NCBI GenBank assembly: GCA_026989715.1
Contig: JALSIU010000358.1
Coordinates: forward strand, 1-7,419
Origin: Methylomonas sp.
Lineage (GTDB): Bacteria; Pseudomonadota; Gammaproteobacteria; Methylococcales; Methylomonadaceae
Direction of reading: 5' to 3'
DNA length: 7,419 nt
Shown piece by piece: positions 6,819 to 7,419 of the stretch; within the stretch, counting starts at the first letter, position 1; each line of letters opens with the position of its first letter. The notes beneath the pieces were generated by a model. That model was given only the letters and a program-made list of their open reading frames with translations. It ran no database searches and was not told where the DNA came from. The translations under genes were made by a program, and so were the position numbers.

Positions 6819-7419
6819 TCAAGTCTGATAGAACAGCTTAAAAATTTCTTCAAATTTGTTATGTGCGTTTTCAATAATGGTACTCATCGCCTCTGCATTA
6901 ATACGGTCGTGGTGGTCAGATATATGGCTCCAGTCTTGCTCAAGACTGCTGTAATGATCGGCTAAACGGATAAGGTTCACAATGTCTTGGTAAGGGCCTT
7001 TATAGTGAGGGTAGGGGTGTTGCTGGATGCTTTCGATAATGATTTCCGGTAAGTTCCATAACTGACAGAGTGCCGCCCCGGCTTGGTAATGCGTGAATCC
7101 AATCGTCTGCATTTCCAACTCTATTCTATTCGCCTCTGTTGGGTTATTCATCGCCTGAATTTTTAAGCTTATTTCTTGGGTTAATTCAGGTATGCGTAGG
7201 CAAAAAATAAGCTGACCAATATGATGCAATAAGCCACAGATAAAAGCTGAATCAGCATAGCCTGCTTTTAAATGTGCATTGATTTCTTGTGCGGTCAGGG
7301 CGCAACGTAAGTTTTTAGCCCAGAAATCTTGAATGGAGATAAGTTCAGAGGGTATTTGAGAAAATTTATCTATGACAATGGTACTGAGAACAATGTTTTG
7401 CAATTCTTTGGTACCAATA
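6819..7419 (-). CDS. HDOD domain protein, 5' end outside the window
   Basis: The C-terminal 199 or so residues of an HDOD-domain protein, a family of HD-related domains without demonstrated hydrolase activity that act in bacterial signalling, motility and stress control. The reading frame stays open to the right edge: the edge codons read IGTKELQNIVLST, the usual HDOD block in which the LQNIV leucine is TTG (7401-7403). That TTG is therefore an internal codon and not the start. Further family blocks are DKFSQIP, GLLHHIGQLIF, and the helical stretch around GFTHYQAGAALCQLWNLPEIIIESIQQH. In the position of the HD dyad the sequence is His-His, in keeping with the degenerate active sites of this family. 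The gene ends at a TGA (6819-6821) with no T-tracted hairpin downstream. N-terminal domains, if any, are not visible. It is transcribed towards the c-di-GMP operon; a functional link is not shown by the sequence. Confidence 0.9.
   Translation of the reverse strand, partial: IGTKELQNIVLSTIVIDKFSQIPSELISIQDFWAKNLRCALTAQEINAHLKAGYADSAFICGLLHHIGQLIFCLRIPELTQEISLKIQAMNNPTEANRIELEMQTIGFTHYQAGAALCQLWNLPEIIIESIQQHPYPHYKGPYQDIVNLIRLADHYSSLEQDWSHISDHHDRINAEAMSTIIENAHNKFEEIFKLFYQT

Noticed and set aside
7401..7403. TTG as start codon of the HDOD gene, giving a complete 194-residue protein
   Set aside because: The frame continues to the window edge with the conserved HDOD residues GTKE directly before LQNIV, so the TTG encodes an internal leucine.

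Overview
The window looks like a chromosomal segment of an AT-leaning gammaproteobacterium. The protein style (a long dCache/HAMP/PAS/GAF/PAS/GGDEF/EAL sensor, a stand-alone Prx5-type peroxiredoxin, a TSUP permease and an HDOD regulator) is common in environmental, often sulfur-oxidising or methylotrophic, gammaproteobacteria such as Thiotrichales or Methylococcales. That placement is inference from protein style only. There is no rRNA, tRNA, transposase, integrase, CRISPR array or phage gene, and no base-composition break that suggests recent transfer.

Layout: (1) 78-587, minus strand, a Prx5/type II peroxiredoxin. (2) 588-815, a divergent intergenic region with a plausible extended -10 promoter facing right and a weaker promoter candidate facing left. 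(3) 816-6526, plus strand, a tight three-gene cluster with gaps of 9 and 5 bases. It encodes a TauE/SafE (TSUP) membrane permease, a UrtA/AmiC-type periplasmic substrate-binding protein, and a 1241-residue membrane-bound c-di-GMP enzyme with intact GGDEF and EAL active sites. (4) 6528-6779, minus strand, a small unrecognised protein whose stop codon lies one base from the end of the operon. (5) 6819 to the right edge, minus strand, an HDOD-domain protein whose 5' end lies outside the window.

The centrepiece is the cluster. A solute-binding protein of the urea/amide type is encoded without its ABC permeases or ATPases. Directly after it comes a cyclic-di-GMP synthase/phosphodiesterase with its own periplasmic Cache sensor. 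The simplest reading is a two-protein periplasmic sensor: the binding protein captures a small solute and presents it to the membrane enzyme, which changes c-di-GMP. The NspS-MbaA pair of Vibrio cholerae is a known precedent for the principle, although NspS belongs to a different binding-protein family. The TSUP permease may move the same or a related compound. Ligand and output cannot be read from the sequence.
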